From NCBI GenBank assembly GCA_947169105.1, contig CAMVOL010000006.1:1-64000 (forward strand): DNA of 64,000 bases, read 5' to 3'. Below, one piece after another: positions 27,318 through 36,900 of this stretch. A program made the position numbers and the translations under genes. A model generated the notes under the pieces. It was not told the DNA's origin and made no database searches. It saw nothing but the letters and a program-made list of their open reading frames with translations. The stretch is from an uncultured Bacteroidales bacterium. Lineage in GTDB: Bacteria > Bacteroidota > Bacteroidia > Bacteroidales > WCHB1-69. How positions within the stretch are numbered: the stretch's first letter is position 1; each line of letters starts with the position of its first letter.

Positions 27318-28498
27318 TGGAATTGAATAATAGTATTACAAATAACAAGGAAATGCCTTCTTCAACAAAGGGCTTGTTTCAGGATGCATGTGCTATCATC
27401 GAACAGGCGCAGTCGGTGGCCTACCGCGCTGTGAATGAGATACTCATCAAGCGCAACTGGTTGCTTGGAATGCGTATTCAGCACGAAGTGTTGAAAGACC
27501 AACGGGCTGAATATGGAGAGCAGATTATAGCAAATTTAGCCAGTCAACTTACTGAAAGATATGGTCGTGGTTACAAGAAGAGCAACTTGTATCTTTTTAT
27601 ATCCTTTTATAAAGAGCATCCAAACATTTTCCAATCAGCGACTGGAAAATTGCTGACGGGGGCTGCTGAGGAGATTTTCCAATCAGTGACTGGAAAATCT
27701 GAAATTGTCCCGGCGACGACGGAATTATCTTTGGAATTAGATTTGTATGGACAATTGGCACCTACCCAACCATTGAGGTTGTCATGGACGCATTATAGCA
27801 TTATCCTCCAAGAATCCAATGCCAAGGCTCGCGCATGGTACGAACAGGAAGCTGCCAATGAGATGTGGAGCACCCGCACCTTGCAGCGCAACGTTAGCAG
27901 TCAGTATTATCACCGTTTGCTTCAGTCGCAAGACAAGGATGTGGTGCGTGATGAAATGAGGCGTCTGACCGCTCCGTTGCAAGACAAGTTGGAGTATCTG
28001 AAGAATCCCATTGTGGCCGAATTTCTTGGGTTGAAGAACAATCCCGACTATTCGGAGAGCACTTTGGAGAAAAGCATCATCGACCATTTGATACCATTTC
28101 TTATGGAAATGGGCAAGGGGTTCGCTTTTGTTGATCGTCAAAAGCACATACATACCGAGAAAGAGGATTACTATATCGATTTGGTGTTCTACAACTATCA
28201 TTTGCGTTGTTTTGTCCTCATTGATTTGAAAACAACGAAGTTGTGCCATCAAGATGTGGGGCAGATGGACATGTATGTCAAGATGTATGATGAATTGGTG
28301 CGTCCCGAAGGCCATAATCCCACTATCGGCCTGTTGCTTTGTGCCGACACCGACGAGGATGTCGCCCATTATTCCGTCCTCAACGGGAACGACCAGCTTT
28401 ATGCCGCCAAATACCTCACCTACATGCCCACTCAAGAGGAACTACGCCGCGAAATAGAACAACAGAAGGAGTTCTATAAATTACAGAATAAGCAATAA
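27314..28498 (+). CDS. DUF1016/YhcG-type PD-(D/E)XK nuclease
   Basis: 394 residues. An N-terminal DUF1016 helical domain (VNEILIKRNWLLGMRIQHEV) is joined to a C-terminal PD-(D/E)XK domain with YYIDLVFYNYHLRCFVLIDLK near residues 285-305, the acidic pair and lysine of the fold. Residues 104-130 contain two copies of IFQSxTGK encoded by a palindromic 25-bp repeat. Such proteins are often found inside type I loci, where they are thought to act in defence or DNA processing; the role is not established. The start overlaps the hsdM stop (ATGA), so translation is coupled. Confidence 0.88.
   Translation: MMELNNSITNNKEMPSSTKGLFQDACAIIEQAQSVAYRAVNEILIKRNWLLGMRIQHEVLKDQRAEYGEQIIANLASQLTERYGRGYKKSNLYLFISFYKEHPNIFQSATGKLLTGAAEEIFQSVTGKSEIVPATTELSLELDLYGQLAPTQPLRLSWTHYSIILQESNAKARAWYEQEAANEMWSTRTLQRNVSSQYYHRLLQSQDKDVVRDEMRRLTAPLQDKLEYLKNPIVAEFLGLKNNPDYSESTLEKSIIDHLIPFLMEMGKGFAFVDRQKHIHTEKEDYYIDLVFYNYHLRCFVLIDLKTTKLCHQDVGQMDMYVKMYDELVRPEGHNPTIGLLLCADTDEDVAHYSVLNGNDQLYAAKYLTYMPTQEELRREIEQQKEFYKLQNKQ
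27626..27650. repeat. In-frame palindromic repeat, copy 1
   Basis: The arms ATTTTCCAATC and GACTGGAAAAT form an almost perfect inverted repeat within the DUF1016 coding region and encode IFQSATGK. Confidence 0.85.
27674..27698. repeat. In-frame palindromic repeat, copy 2
   Basis: This copy differs at one base from the one 48 bases upstream, stays in the same frame and encodes IFQSVTGK. The spacing is 16 codons exactly. Confidence 0.85.
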
Positions 28499-28577
28499 GC
28501 AATGAACAATGTACAATTGACAATGAATAATGATGGAGAAAATAGGACAATTGATAATTAACAATGTACAATGAACA
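28499..28577. repeat. AT-rich linker repeat between DUF1016 gene and hsdS
   Basis: This stretch is made of variants of AACAATGTACAAT and ACAATGAACAATGATGG. The same units form the hsdM/DUF1016 joint at about 27298-27317 and recur at 31533-31570, 33494-33538 and, inverted, 33899-33925. Confidence 0.8.
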
Positions 28578-29765
28578 ATGATGGAAGGTTGGAAAACAGA
28601 TAAGTTAATGAATCTCATTTCATCAATAACGACGGGAAAATTGGATGCCAATGCCATGGTGCCCAACGGTCAATATCGTTTTTATACCTGTGCGAAGGAG
28701 TATTATTTTATTGATAAATATGCGTTTGATGACGAGGCGTTGTTGATTTCTGGAAATGGTGAGTATGTTGGATATATTCATTATTATAAAGGGAAGTTTA
28801 ATGCTTACCAGCGTGTATATGTTCTTACAGGATTTAAAATTGATGTGAAGTATTTGCAGAACTATTTGAATAGGTATTTGCCAATACGCATCAATAAAGA
28901 AGTGAGTCAAAATAACATTCCATATATTAGGTTGTCAACTTTGTCCAAAATGGACATAAAATATCCCGAATCTAAACTTGAGCAGACCGCCATTGCTGCC
29001 ATTCTCTTCAAGGTAGACGAAGCCATATCTGCAGTGCAGGGTAGCATTGCCGCCGCCGAGCGGCTGAAAAAGAGCCTGATGCAAAACCTCCTCACCGGCC
29101 GCATGAAACCCGACGGCACCCTCCGCAAAGATGACGAATTCTATATGGACGAGAAGTTCGGGAAAGTGCCGAAGGGGTGGGAGGTGAAAGCAATTGGTGA
29201 TAAAAGCGTTTGCCGAATCAATCCAAACTATAAGTACAAGAAAAAGGAAGTGTATGATTTTGTCCCGATGGAAGCAGTCAAAGAACATTTTGGTGGACTG
29301 GATTTCGTTGAGAAACAAGTGATTGATAATGGCAGCTATACAAGATTTAAGGCTGGAGATATCTTATTTGCGAAAATTACCCCATGCAGTGAAAATGGAA
29401 AAGTAGCCTACATAGAGCACATTGATTCGGAAGTTGGCTTTGCTTCAACCGAATTCATTGTGTTTCAACCAACGGACAATGTAAATGGTCGTTTTGTCTA
29501 TTTAATGTTAGCAAGTGAAAATGTACATCGGCTTGCCATATCTTTGATGGAAGGAACGACAGGACGGCAAAGAATTCCTTGGAAAATATTCAGAAATAGA
29601 ATATTTGTTCCAATGCCTGATAAAGAAGAACAAAATAAAATTGTGAACATAATACTTGTTTTTGAAAAACAAACTAGTTATAATTATAATAAGATCGCCA
29701 TCCTTGAGCGGTTGAAGAAATCGTTGATGCAAAATCTGCTGACGGGGAGGGTGAGAGTAAAATAA
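28578..29765 (+). CDS. hsdS: Type I restriction specificity subunit HsdS
   Basis: 395 residues with two target-recognition domains. TRD1 covers about residues 1-135, then a conserved helical spacer (AERLKKSLMQNLLTGR near residue 162); TRD2 covers about 190-360, then a second spacer copy (LERLKKSLMQNLLTGR) at the C-terminus. It reads the two halves of a bipartite site and holds HsdM and HsdR together. The start ATGATGGAAGGTTGG directly abuts the linker repeat. AT-content rises inside the TRDs compared with the spacers, as expected if the TRDs have been exchanged. Confidence 0.94.
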   Translation: MMEGWKTDKLMNLISSITTGKLDANAMVPNGQYRFYTCAKEYYFIDKYAFDDEALLISGNGEYVGYIHYYKGKFNAYQRVYVLTGFKIDVKYLQNYLNRYLPIRINKEVSQNNIPYIRLSTLSKMDIKYPESKLEQTAIAAILFKVDEAISAVQGSIAAAERLKKSLMQNLLTGRMKPDGTLRKDDEFYMDEKFGKVPKGWEVKAIGDKSVCRINPNYKYKKKEVYDFVPMEAVKEHFGGLDFVEKQVIDNGSYTRFKAGDILFAKITPCSENGKVAYIEHIDSEVGFASTEFIVFQPTDNVNGRFVYLMLASENVHRLAISLMEGTTGRQRIPWKIFRNRIFVPMPDKEEQNKIVNIILVFEKQTSYNYNKIAILERLKKSLMQNLLTGRVRVK

Positions 29766-29791
29766 AATATTGACTATTAAAACAGAAAAAT

Positions 29792-31462
29792 ATGGATACA
29801 AGAGTTTCTTTGTTTTTATTGCTTGATTATAAAACATACTATGGTGTTGACAAGACCCTTGATGATGCGGTTGAATTAATACGTGATATTCCTTCGGCAA
29901 CACTCATTAATTATGTTTCTGGATTTAATGCGAATTTGTACTTACATGACAATGATGATAGTACTGGGAAAATACAGTTTCAGCTGGTTAATAGTTTGTT
30001 AGGTAAATGTGATGCGAAAGAGCTAGAAAAGTGGAGAAATGTTGTGATGCAAGAGAGCAGCAAAGGTTTTATGCCGATAATGTTTTACAATTATTCAAAT
30101 CTATTGTTTTATAACGTTATATTTGAAAACTACAACAATAAACAAACAAGAGATTTGACATCAGATGAAGCAAAAAGTGTTTTTGATGCCTATCTGATTA
30201 TTAATGGAATAGTAAATAATAAATATAACATTGATTATGAGACATTCCAAGATGAAATAAAAAATGGAAATGTTGAAAATGTTACTATTACCAACTTTAT
30301 ATACCAAAGAGATTATTCATCGACTCTTGACTTTAGAAATCAAGTTGTTAGAGGTGTTGAATTTTTTAAGTTTTTGGAGAAAAATGATGCATATGGAAAG
30401 TTTTTGCCGAACTACTACAAGGATAACAACATCGAAAACTATCCAAATATGTTCAAAAATTTAATGACTATAATAGCATATATTGGGATTGAAAATCAGG
30501 AAAGATGCCAAATGGTTGATTTGACCAGTGAAATTGCAGATAATTGGGTAAATGAAAAGTACTTAGATACATTGTGTATCAATAATGAGATAGGTACGTA
30601 TGTTGAAGATGTTAGTTTTAAGATACTTAGAGAAAAACCGCTTTTTAGAATTAATAGATTTAAATTTTTTGTTTTAGATGTAAACTTTTTATTAGATCAG
30701 TTTTATAAAGCGCAGATTTTCTCGCTTAACTCATTCATACAACAAAATGGTGGTGGAAGTAATTTTCTATCAGATAAAGGGAAATATTTTATTGAAGAAA
30801 ATTATTTACCTAAAGTTTTGGATAAATGTTTCCCTAATTATGTTAGGTATTATAGTTCTTCATGTAAAGACTCAAATGGCGATGAACTTTGTGATGCTTA
30901 CATAAGAGATAAGAATAAAATTTGTGTCATAGAATGTAAGGACGTATTGCTTAATGCAGATATAAAAAATGGTGGAGATAGAAAAAAGCTATTTGATGAA
31001 TTTGACAAGAAATTTGTTAAAAATGAAAAAGGAAAACAAAAGGGGATTACACAACTGGTTAATGCGGTGAAAGATATTAATGATAATTCTGTATCATTTG
31101 ATTCGTCAATAAAGAATGAAGGATTGGAGATATTTCCTGTTGTAATATATACTGATAATTCATTCGGAATTGAAGGATTAAACAAGTATTATCGGGAACT
31201 GTTTGAGAATAGGATTAAAGGTATAGAACTAAAGGTTCATCCAATTGTTTTTATTAATTTGAGTTATTTTGAAATGCACTTTGAGTTTTATGCTAATAAT
31301 CAATTGAATATATGGGATATGATAGATAAATATAATGAATATGTTAAAGATTGTAAATATGAATTGACTCCATTCGAAATATATTCCAGATTGTATATGA
31401 ACTTATATATACCAACAGATATTGATAGTTCAGATTCATTTCAAGAGTGTTTATCTTTATAA
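29792..31462 (+). CDS. Unrecognised AT-rich protein with possible PD-(D/E)XK motif
   Basis: 556 residues, no family recognised. A long N-terminal region of mixed helices is rich in Asn, Tyr and Phe. Near residue 360 lies GDELCDAYIRDKNKICVIEC followed by K, giving Asp368, Glu381 and Lys383, which fits the D-x(n)-E-x-K core of restriction-endonuclease-fold nucleases. No signal peptide or membrane segment. Base composition is strongly AT-rich, unlike hsdM and hsdR, so it was probably acquired separately. Its place between hsdS and a PARIS-like pair suggests a phage-defence role, possibly as a nuclease effector; that is inference. Confidence 0.6.
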   Translation: MDTRVSLFLLLDYKTYYGVDKTLDDAVELIRDIPSATLINYVSGFNANLYLHDNDDSTGKIQFQLVNSLLGKCDAKELEKWRNVVMQESSKGFMPIMFYNYSNLLFYNVIFENYNNKQTRDLTSDEAKSVFDAYLIINGIVNNKYNIDYETFQDEIKNGNVENVTITNFIYQRDYSSTLDFRNQVVRGVEFFKFLEKNDAYGKFLPNYYKDNNIENYPNMFKNLMTIIAYIGIENQERCQMVDLTSEIADNWVNEKYLDTLCINNEIGTYVEDVSFKILREKPLFRINRFKFFVLDVNFLLDQFYKAQIFSLNSFIQQNGGGSNFLSDKGKYFIEENYLPKVLDKCFPNYVRYYSSSCKDSNGDELCDAYIRDKNKICVIECKDVLLNADIKNGGDRKKLFDEFDKKFVKNEKGKQKGITQLVNAVKDINDNSVSFDSSIKNEGLEIFPVVIYTDNSFGIEGLNKYYRELFENRIKGIELKVHPIVFINLSYFEMHFEFYANNQLNIWDMIDKYNEYVKDCKYELTPFEIYSRLYMNLYIPTDIDSSDSFQECLSL

Positions 31463-31482
31463 TGAAAGCATAAATGAATGAA

Positions 31483-31545
31483 ATGAAAACTCCCATCCGC
31501 TTTTACAAAGACCGCGAGGTGTGGGCAAATAAAAATGAACAATGA
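31483..31545 (+). pseudogene. 21-codon stub resembling a BRO-N-type gene start, copy 1
   Basis: An ATG-initiated stub encodes MKTPIRFYKDREVWANKNEQ and then stops. The first 13 residues resemble the opening of BRO-N/antirepressor-like proteins (IRFFxDREVRA). It breaks off into the AT-rich linker. A second, similar stub lies at 33446. Confidence 0.6.
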
Positions 31546-31572
31546 AAAATGAACAATTAAAAATTATAGAGT

Positions 31573-32643
31573 ATGATAAAATATCTAAAAATTGAAGGAC
31601 TTAATGGGAATGAAAAAGCATTAGAATTTAATTTCAATGATGATTTAAATCTTTTTACAGGCTTAAATGGCTGTGGCAAAACAACATTACTGAAAGTACT
31701 TTGGTTTGTCAATAGCGGGAATGTTTTTGATTTGATAAATGAGATAGTGTTTACAAAGATTGAGGTTATTTCCAGTGGTTATGAAGTAGATGTCGAAAAA
31801 AAAGGCAACATAGTTCATGCTGTTTGTAAAATAAACAACACAGTTGCTTTTGAATTTACAGACAATTTCCAACCCCAAAATTCATCACTTAAACGGGCGG
31901 GCTTTGACTACACTGATCTATTCTATTCTATGAGTGAGGAATCCATTTTTTTCCCAACTTTCAGAAGAATAGAAGGTGGGTTCTCTATGGAAAACAAGGG
32001 AGCAAGATACAGAAGAGTTGCTTATCCACTTAAGGAAGCATTGTCGGATTTATCAGAAGAATTATCTTCTGATAAACATCTATTTATAGCTTCCGTATCC
32101 ACTGATGATATTTCAGATTTGTTAGAAAAAGAATATTCTTCTATAGTTCGCAGTATAAATAATCTACAAAAAGAAAAATTTGAATTGATACAAAAAAGGA
32201 TTAAACATAAAAAGGGTAAAAAAGCAGAAGAAATCCTTAAAGAAATTGAATCTGATATTACTGAAATGGAAACAAGTACTGAAGAAAAAATAAGACCTTT
32301 TACTACATTAGAAGATATGGTGATGTCAATTTTTCATAAAAAGGGTATCGAGTTGGACGCAATAACATTTGGTGATAGTATTAATGCTATTTCTTCTGAT
32401 AAATTATCCGCAGGAGAAAAGCAAATGCTGAGTTTTCTTTGTTATAATACTTTTTCAAAGAACAAAATCATTTTCATTGATGAGCCAGAATTAAGTTTAC
32501 ACCAAGATTGGCAGAGATTGTTAATCCCGACCCTATTACGACAAAACAATAACAATCAGTTTTTTATAGCAACGCATAGCCCCTTTATATACGCAAGTTA
32601 TCCAGATAAGGAAATAATTTTAAACAAAGATAAAGGAGAATGA
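31573..32643 (+). CDS. AAA ATPase, AriA-like (PARIS-type anti-phage system)
   Basis: A 356-residue ABC/OLD-type AAA ATPase. Walker A GLNGCGKTT at residues 30-38, a signature LSAGEKQ at 278-284, Walker B IIFIDEPE at 299-306 and the H-loop ATHSPF near 333-338. A coiled central insertion (LQKEKFELIQKRIKHKKGKK) lies between. The order ATPase then DUF4435 protein, with a 4-base start/stop overlap, is that of PARIS AriA-AriB, in which the ATPase holds the effector until a phage anti-restriction protein triggers release. It is somewhat short for AriA. AT-rich compared with the flanking hsd genes. Confidence 0.72.
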   Translation: MIKYLKIEGLNGNEKALEFNFNDDLNLFTGLNGCGKTTLLKVLWFVNSGNVFDLINEIVFTKIEVISSGYEVDVEKKGNIVHAVCKINNTVAFEFTDNFQPQNSSLKRAGFDYTDLFYSMSEESIFFPTFRRIEGGFSMENKGARYRRVAYPLKEALSDLSEELSSDKHLFIASVSTDDISDLLEKEYSSIVRSINNLQKEKFELIQKRIKHKKGKKAEEILKEIESDITEMETSTEEKIRPFTTLEDMVMSIFHKKGIELDAITFGDSINAISSDKLSAGEKQMLSFLCYNTFSKNKIIFIDEPELSLHQDWQRLLIPTLLRQNNNNQFFIATHSPFIYASYPDKEIILNKDKGE

Positions 32644-33431
32644 GTATGGAAGAAGATAATTTAAATATTATTATTTCCTCTATCAATCATTCAGAAATGC
32701 CATGTATTATTGTTGAGGGAGAAGGTGATGTTAAGATTTATAGGTGGATTCTTGAAGATCTTGGATTGGGAGATTACTTTTATCCATCTAATATAACTGA
32801 TATGATAAAAGAGCAAGGCGGATGTGGTACTCTTAGAAAGTTGTATTTACATAGAAACAAAATTACTAACCCAAATGTAATTTTCATTTCTGATAAGGAC
32901 GTGTTTGTTTATACTCGTATTCCCACAGAATATGAGGGAATAATATTTACAAAAGGGTACAGTATAGAAAATGATTTATATGAAGGATGCTTGTTGGAAA
33001 AAAAACTATTCGAAAAAGATGATAAACAGATATTTGATTGTGTGCTATCACAGTTTTTGAGATACTATGCATGTGAGTTTGAAAAGTTTAGTAATGGTTC
33101 CCAATATAATTTCAGAAAGAAACCGGAAGCTATAATTGATAAAAAGAACAGATTAAACACTTCATTACTTGATGGTTTTAATGAGCCACCAAGAAACAGT
33201 GTTGATTATTTAAAAGATCAATATGATTTGTTATTGAGAGGTCATTCACTTTTTAAACTTGTTGGTATGGTATTACATAGAAAAAACAGAGATCCAAAGT
33301 ATTCTGAAAGTGCAATTTATGAATTATGCTACAAGTTTTGTAAATCTCAGAGTATTCTTGAAATTCAAGAAAGAATAAAACAAAAATTTCAAAGTGTAAT
33401 AAATCAACAACACAATGAAACATCACAGTAA
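32640..33431 (+). CDS. DUF4435 TOPRIM-like protein, AriB-like effector
   Basis: 263 residues. IIVEGEGDVKIYRWIL puts the TOPRIM glutamate in residues 27-29; VIFISDKDVF gives Asp85 and Asp87; GYSIENDLYEG (about 106-116) is the typical DUF4435 segment. In PARIS the DUF4435 subunit AriB is a toxic nuclease that cleaves a host tRNA after activation. The key acidic residues appear intact, so it is probably active. Start overlaps the stop of the ATPase gene, which implies coupled translation. Other OLD-like ATPase plus TOPRIM pairs exist, so the PARIS label is likely but not proven. Confidence 0.72.
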   Translation: MSMEEDNLNIIISSINHSEMPCIIVEGEGDVKIYRWILEDLGLGDYFYPSNITDMIKEQGGCGTLRKLYLHRNKITNPNVIFISDKDVFVYTRIPTEYEGIIFTKGYSIENDLYEGCLLEKKLFEKDDKQIFDCVLSQFLRYYACEFEKFSNGSQYNFRKKPEAIIDKKNRLNTSLLDGFNEPPRNSVDYLKDQYDLLLRGHSLFKLVGMVLHRKNRDPKYSESAIYELCYKFCKSQSILEIQERIKQKFQSVINQQHNETSQ

Positions 33432-33445
33432 ACCAGTTAGATAGT

Positions 33446-33508
33446 ATGAAAACTTCCATCCGTTTTTATAACGACCTCGAGGTGCGAGCAAGTGGAATGA
33501 ACAATTAA
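33446..33508 (+). pseudogene. 21-codon stub resembling a BRO-N-type gene start, copy 2
   Basis: The stub encodes MKTSIRFYNDLEVRASGMNN and then stops. It aligns with copy 1 over its first 45 bases with several substitutions and ends in the same linker. It follows the AriB-like gene by 14 bases, as copy 1 follows the previous cargo gene by 20. Confidence 0.6.
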
Positions 33509-33539
33509 CAATGTACAATGAACAATTAATTAATGAAGG

Positions 33540-33899
33540 ATGAAAAAGGAAGAGGATAATTTGATATTGGTGAAGAGCAAAGCGTTTGCGTTGAGGATAA
33601 TACGATTATATAAATATCTGTGTGAAGAGAAAAAGGAGTTCGTTTTATCCAAGCAGGTGCTTCGTAGTGGGACGAGTATTGGTGCTAACGCCAAAGAGGC
33701 CTCCTTAGCTCAGTCAAAGAAAGATTTCCAAGCAAAATTGTTCATTGCTCTCAAAGAAGCAGGAGAAACAGAATACTGGCTCGAACTATTACACGAAAGC
33801 GACTATATTGAAACGGCATCTTTTGAAAGCATTTACTCCGATAACAAAGAACTTATCCGCATCTTGACAAGTATCCTAAAAACCTCACGAGAAAAATAA
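33540..33899 (+). CDS. Four-helix-bundle protein (23S rRNA intervening-sequence type)
   Basis: 119 residues, all helical: KSKAFALRIIRLYKYLCEEK, then LSKQVLRSGTSIGANAKEAS, then FQAKLFIALKEAGETEYWLE. This is the standard pattern of the four-helix-bundle family first noted in 23S rRNA intervening sequences and frequent in Bacteroidota genomes; it forms ring-like oligomers and its function is unknown. Flanked on both sides by the AT-rich linker, in opposite orientations. It may be a passenger. Confidence 0.88.
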   Translation: MKKEEDNLILVKSKAFALRIIRLYKYLCEEKKEFVLSKQVLRSGTSIGANAKEASLAQSKKDFQAKLFIALKEAGETEYWLELLHESDYIETASFESIYSDNKELIRILTSILKTSREK

Positions 33900-33937
33900 T
33901 TGTACATTGTTCATTATCAATTGTAAATTAAAAAGTT

Positions 33938-36900
33938 ATGTCAAAACTTTCCGAAGCGAAATCCGTTGAAACAAAAGTCACCGAATGGCTGTCCCAGATG
34001 GGATGGGAATACCGCTCGGTGGAGGATTTGAAGCAATATAACCGTTTGCAAACCAATGCGGTGGTTGAGCCGATATTGGTGGATAAGGTGATGGAGCTGA
34101 ACGGCATCAGCCAGCAGGCGGCCAAGTCGGCGGTGGAGACGCTGCTCAACAACCTGCGCAATCCGATTCCCATCGAAGGCAACGAGAAGTTCCTCAACCA
34201 ATTGTCGGAAGGCGTGACCATTACCATCGACCGGAAAGACCGCACGGTCCGTTTCATCGATTTTGAGGATATTTGGCAGAACTCGTTCATCGTTACCAAC
34301 CAATATGCGGTACAGCAGGTGCGGGTGGATATCTGCCTGTTGGTGAACGGCATTCCGTTGGTGCCCATCGAGGCCAAGCAATGCGCACGGCGTGGCACCA
34401 ACTGGCTCGAAGGCGTGCGGCAGTTCCAAACCTACGACCGCCGCAGCGACAAGCTGTTTATCAGCCATCTCTTTGGTGTGGCTTGCAACGGACGGCTGTG
34501 CAAATATGGCATTCCGGGCGCATCATCGTCTTATTTCAATGAATGGAAGGATTCGCTCATCGCCAACAAGCACGACAATCCGCTGCTGAAACCCGAAAAC
34601 AACCTCTGCCGTGTTTATAAGAATGAAACCGATGGGCTGATGCACTTCGATGTGGAACGACTGCCCAACGGTCAGCTGTTAGAGCAGATGAAGTTCGGCA
34701 TCATCGGACTGCTACAGCCGGAAAGAGTGTTGGATATCTTGCAGCATTTCATTGTGTTTGAACGTGACAACGGCAAGATTATCAAAAAGGTGGCACGTTA
34801 CCAGCAGCTTCGGGCCGCCAACAAGATTGTGGACAGGGTGGTGCAGTCGGAAAAGGCGCAGGGTGTGATTTGGCACACACAAGGTTCGGGCAAGTCGCTC
34901 ACCATGCTCTATACTGCCTACAAATTGCGCAAGACGGAAGCCCTTGCCGACCCGACCGTTTTCATTGTGGTGGATCGCAAAGATTTGAAAGACCAGATGG
35001 GCGATACTTTCTTCGATTGTGAGTTCCCCAACGCGCGCATTGTGCTGAGTGTGGGCGATTTGAAAAGCATCCTTCGCAACAAACCTGCGGGTGTGTTTAT
35101 TACCACTATACAGAAGTTCAGGGAGTTAGGTGAAATCAAAGACGAGCGTGGCAACGTAGTGGTGCTCATCGACGAGGCACACCGCACCGAATACGGCGAC
35201 TATCAGATGGAACTTCGTGCCGTTTTGCCCAATGCCAAACGCTTTGCCTTCACGGGAACGCCGATTCCGAAAACCCATCAGGAGTTCGGAATCAAGGACG
35301 AAAGCGGCAAAGTGGAGTATTATTTGGACAAATACAGCGTGATAGATGCCATTAACGATGGTGCCACCAAACCCATCCGTTACACCTTGGGACCGTCGCA
35401 GTGGTTCTTGGACAAGGAGAACCTGAAGAAAGGCTACGAAGAAATTACCGCCGATTTGGAGGATGACCAGAAACGACTGGTAGAGCAGCGTGTGCAGCCG
35501 TGGAAAACCCTGATGAAGAAGCCCGAACGCATCAAAACCTTGGCCGCCGATATTGCCAAGGATTTCCACGAGCGTTTGGAACCGCAGGGCTTCAAAGCGC
35601 AGGTGGTGGCCGTTGACAAAGAGGCTTGCGTGTTGTATTACAATGAATTGTTGAACTATTTCGATCCATCGGAAATCCGCATCATCTTTTCCACGGGACA
35701 ATATGAAACTGGCGAGCGTTACGATCTCTTTTCACCTTTCTATATTGATGACAAAGAACGCAAACGCCTGATAGACAACTTTAAGAAACGGATTACGGAA
35801 GAGGAAATCGCCAAAGGCAACAACTTGAAAATCTTCATTGTCTGCAATATGCTGCTCACGGGATTTGATGCACCCATCGAGCAGACCATGTACTTGGACA
35901 GTCCGCTGCGTGATCACAACCTGTTGCAGGCGGTGGCCCGTACCAATCGTCCGTATGACTATGGCGAAGGGGAAATGAAATTGTCAAAGGAATTTGGCCG
36001 CATTGTAGATTATGTGGGTGTGTTCCAAAACTATAAAGAAGCCTTGAACTACGATCCTGCCGACATTGGCGAGTTTGAGGATGTAGATGCGCTGTTGAAA
36101 GAGTTCCCCAAAGAATTGGACAAGGCCTTTGAGCCGTTTGCAGCAATCAAATTGGAAGACAGTTACGAATGCGAGATGGCCATCATCCGCAAGCTGAGCG
36201 AGATTGACCACGGTCAGTTTGAGAACCGTTTCCACCGTGTGGTGCAGTTGTGGGAAGCCATCAGTCCCAACCCTGGTTTGCGACCCTTCCGCAACCAATA
36301 CCTGTGGTTGGTTACCATCTACGAGTTATATTTGGAGGAATTCCGTCGTATGGACTTTGATGTGGAGTTTTATGCCGCCCAGACGCGCAAGTTGTTGGAA
36401 GAAAGTGCCACCTTGCTCGATTTTCGTGGCCATCTGCCCGAAATCACCATCGATGCGGATTATCTCACCAAATTGGAGGAAACTCGACTTTCGCCTTCCG
36501 ACAAGGCTGAGAAAATCATCCGTGACATCGAGACGATGATTCGCACCAACCAGAACAACAGTGCCATTTATATCGAATTTCAGGAGCGTTTGGATGCGTT
36601 GATTCAGATGAAAAACGCCCACACCATTGAAATCGAAGGCCTTCTGTTAAAGTTGAGCGCGCTTTACACCGAAGTGGACGAGGCGATTGAGATACCCAAG
36701 AAAATGGGCTTTGCCGACAAGGGGACGTTTGAGATTTACCAGATCATCAAAAACGAACTGTCTGATTTCGACGAGCAGTTGGTGCGTGAGTTTGCCAATG
36801 AGCAGGCGCAACGGATACTATCCAAAATTTACATCGGATGGCAGGAGGTGCCGCAGGAATACAACCGTTTCAAAGCTGATATGGAGCTGTTAGCCGCCAA

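Noticed and set aside
28578..29765. Phase-variable hsdS by recombination of its internal repeats
   Set aside because: The two spacer copies are similar as protein but diverged as DNA, and no silent hsdS copy or recombinase lies nearby.
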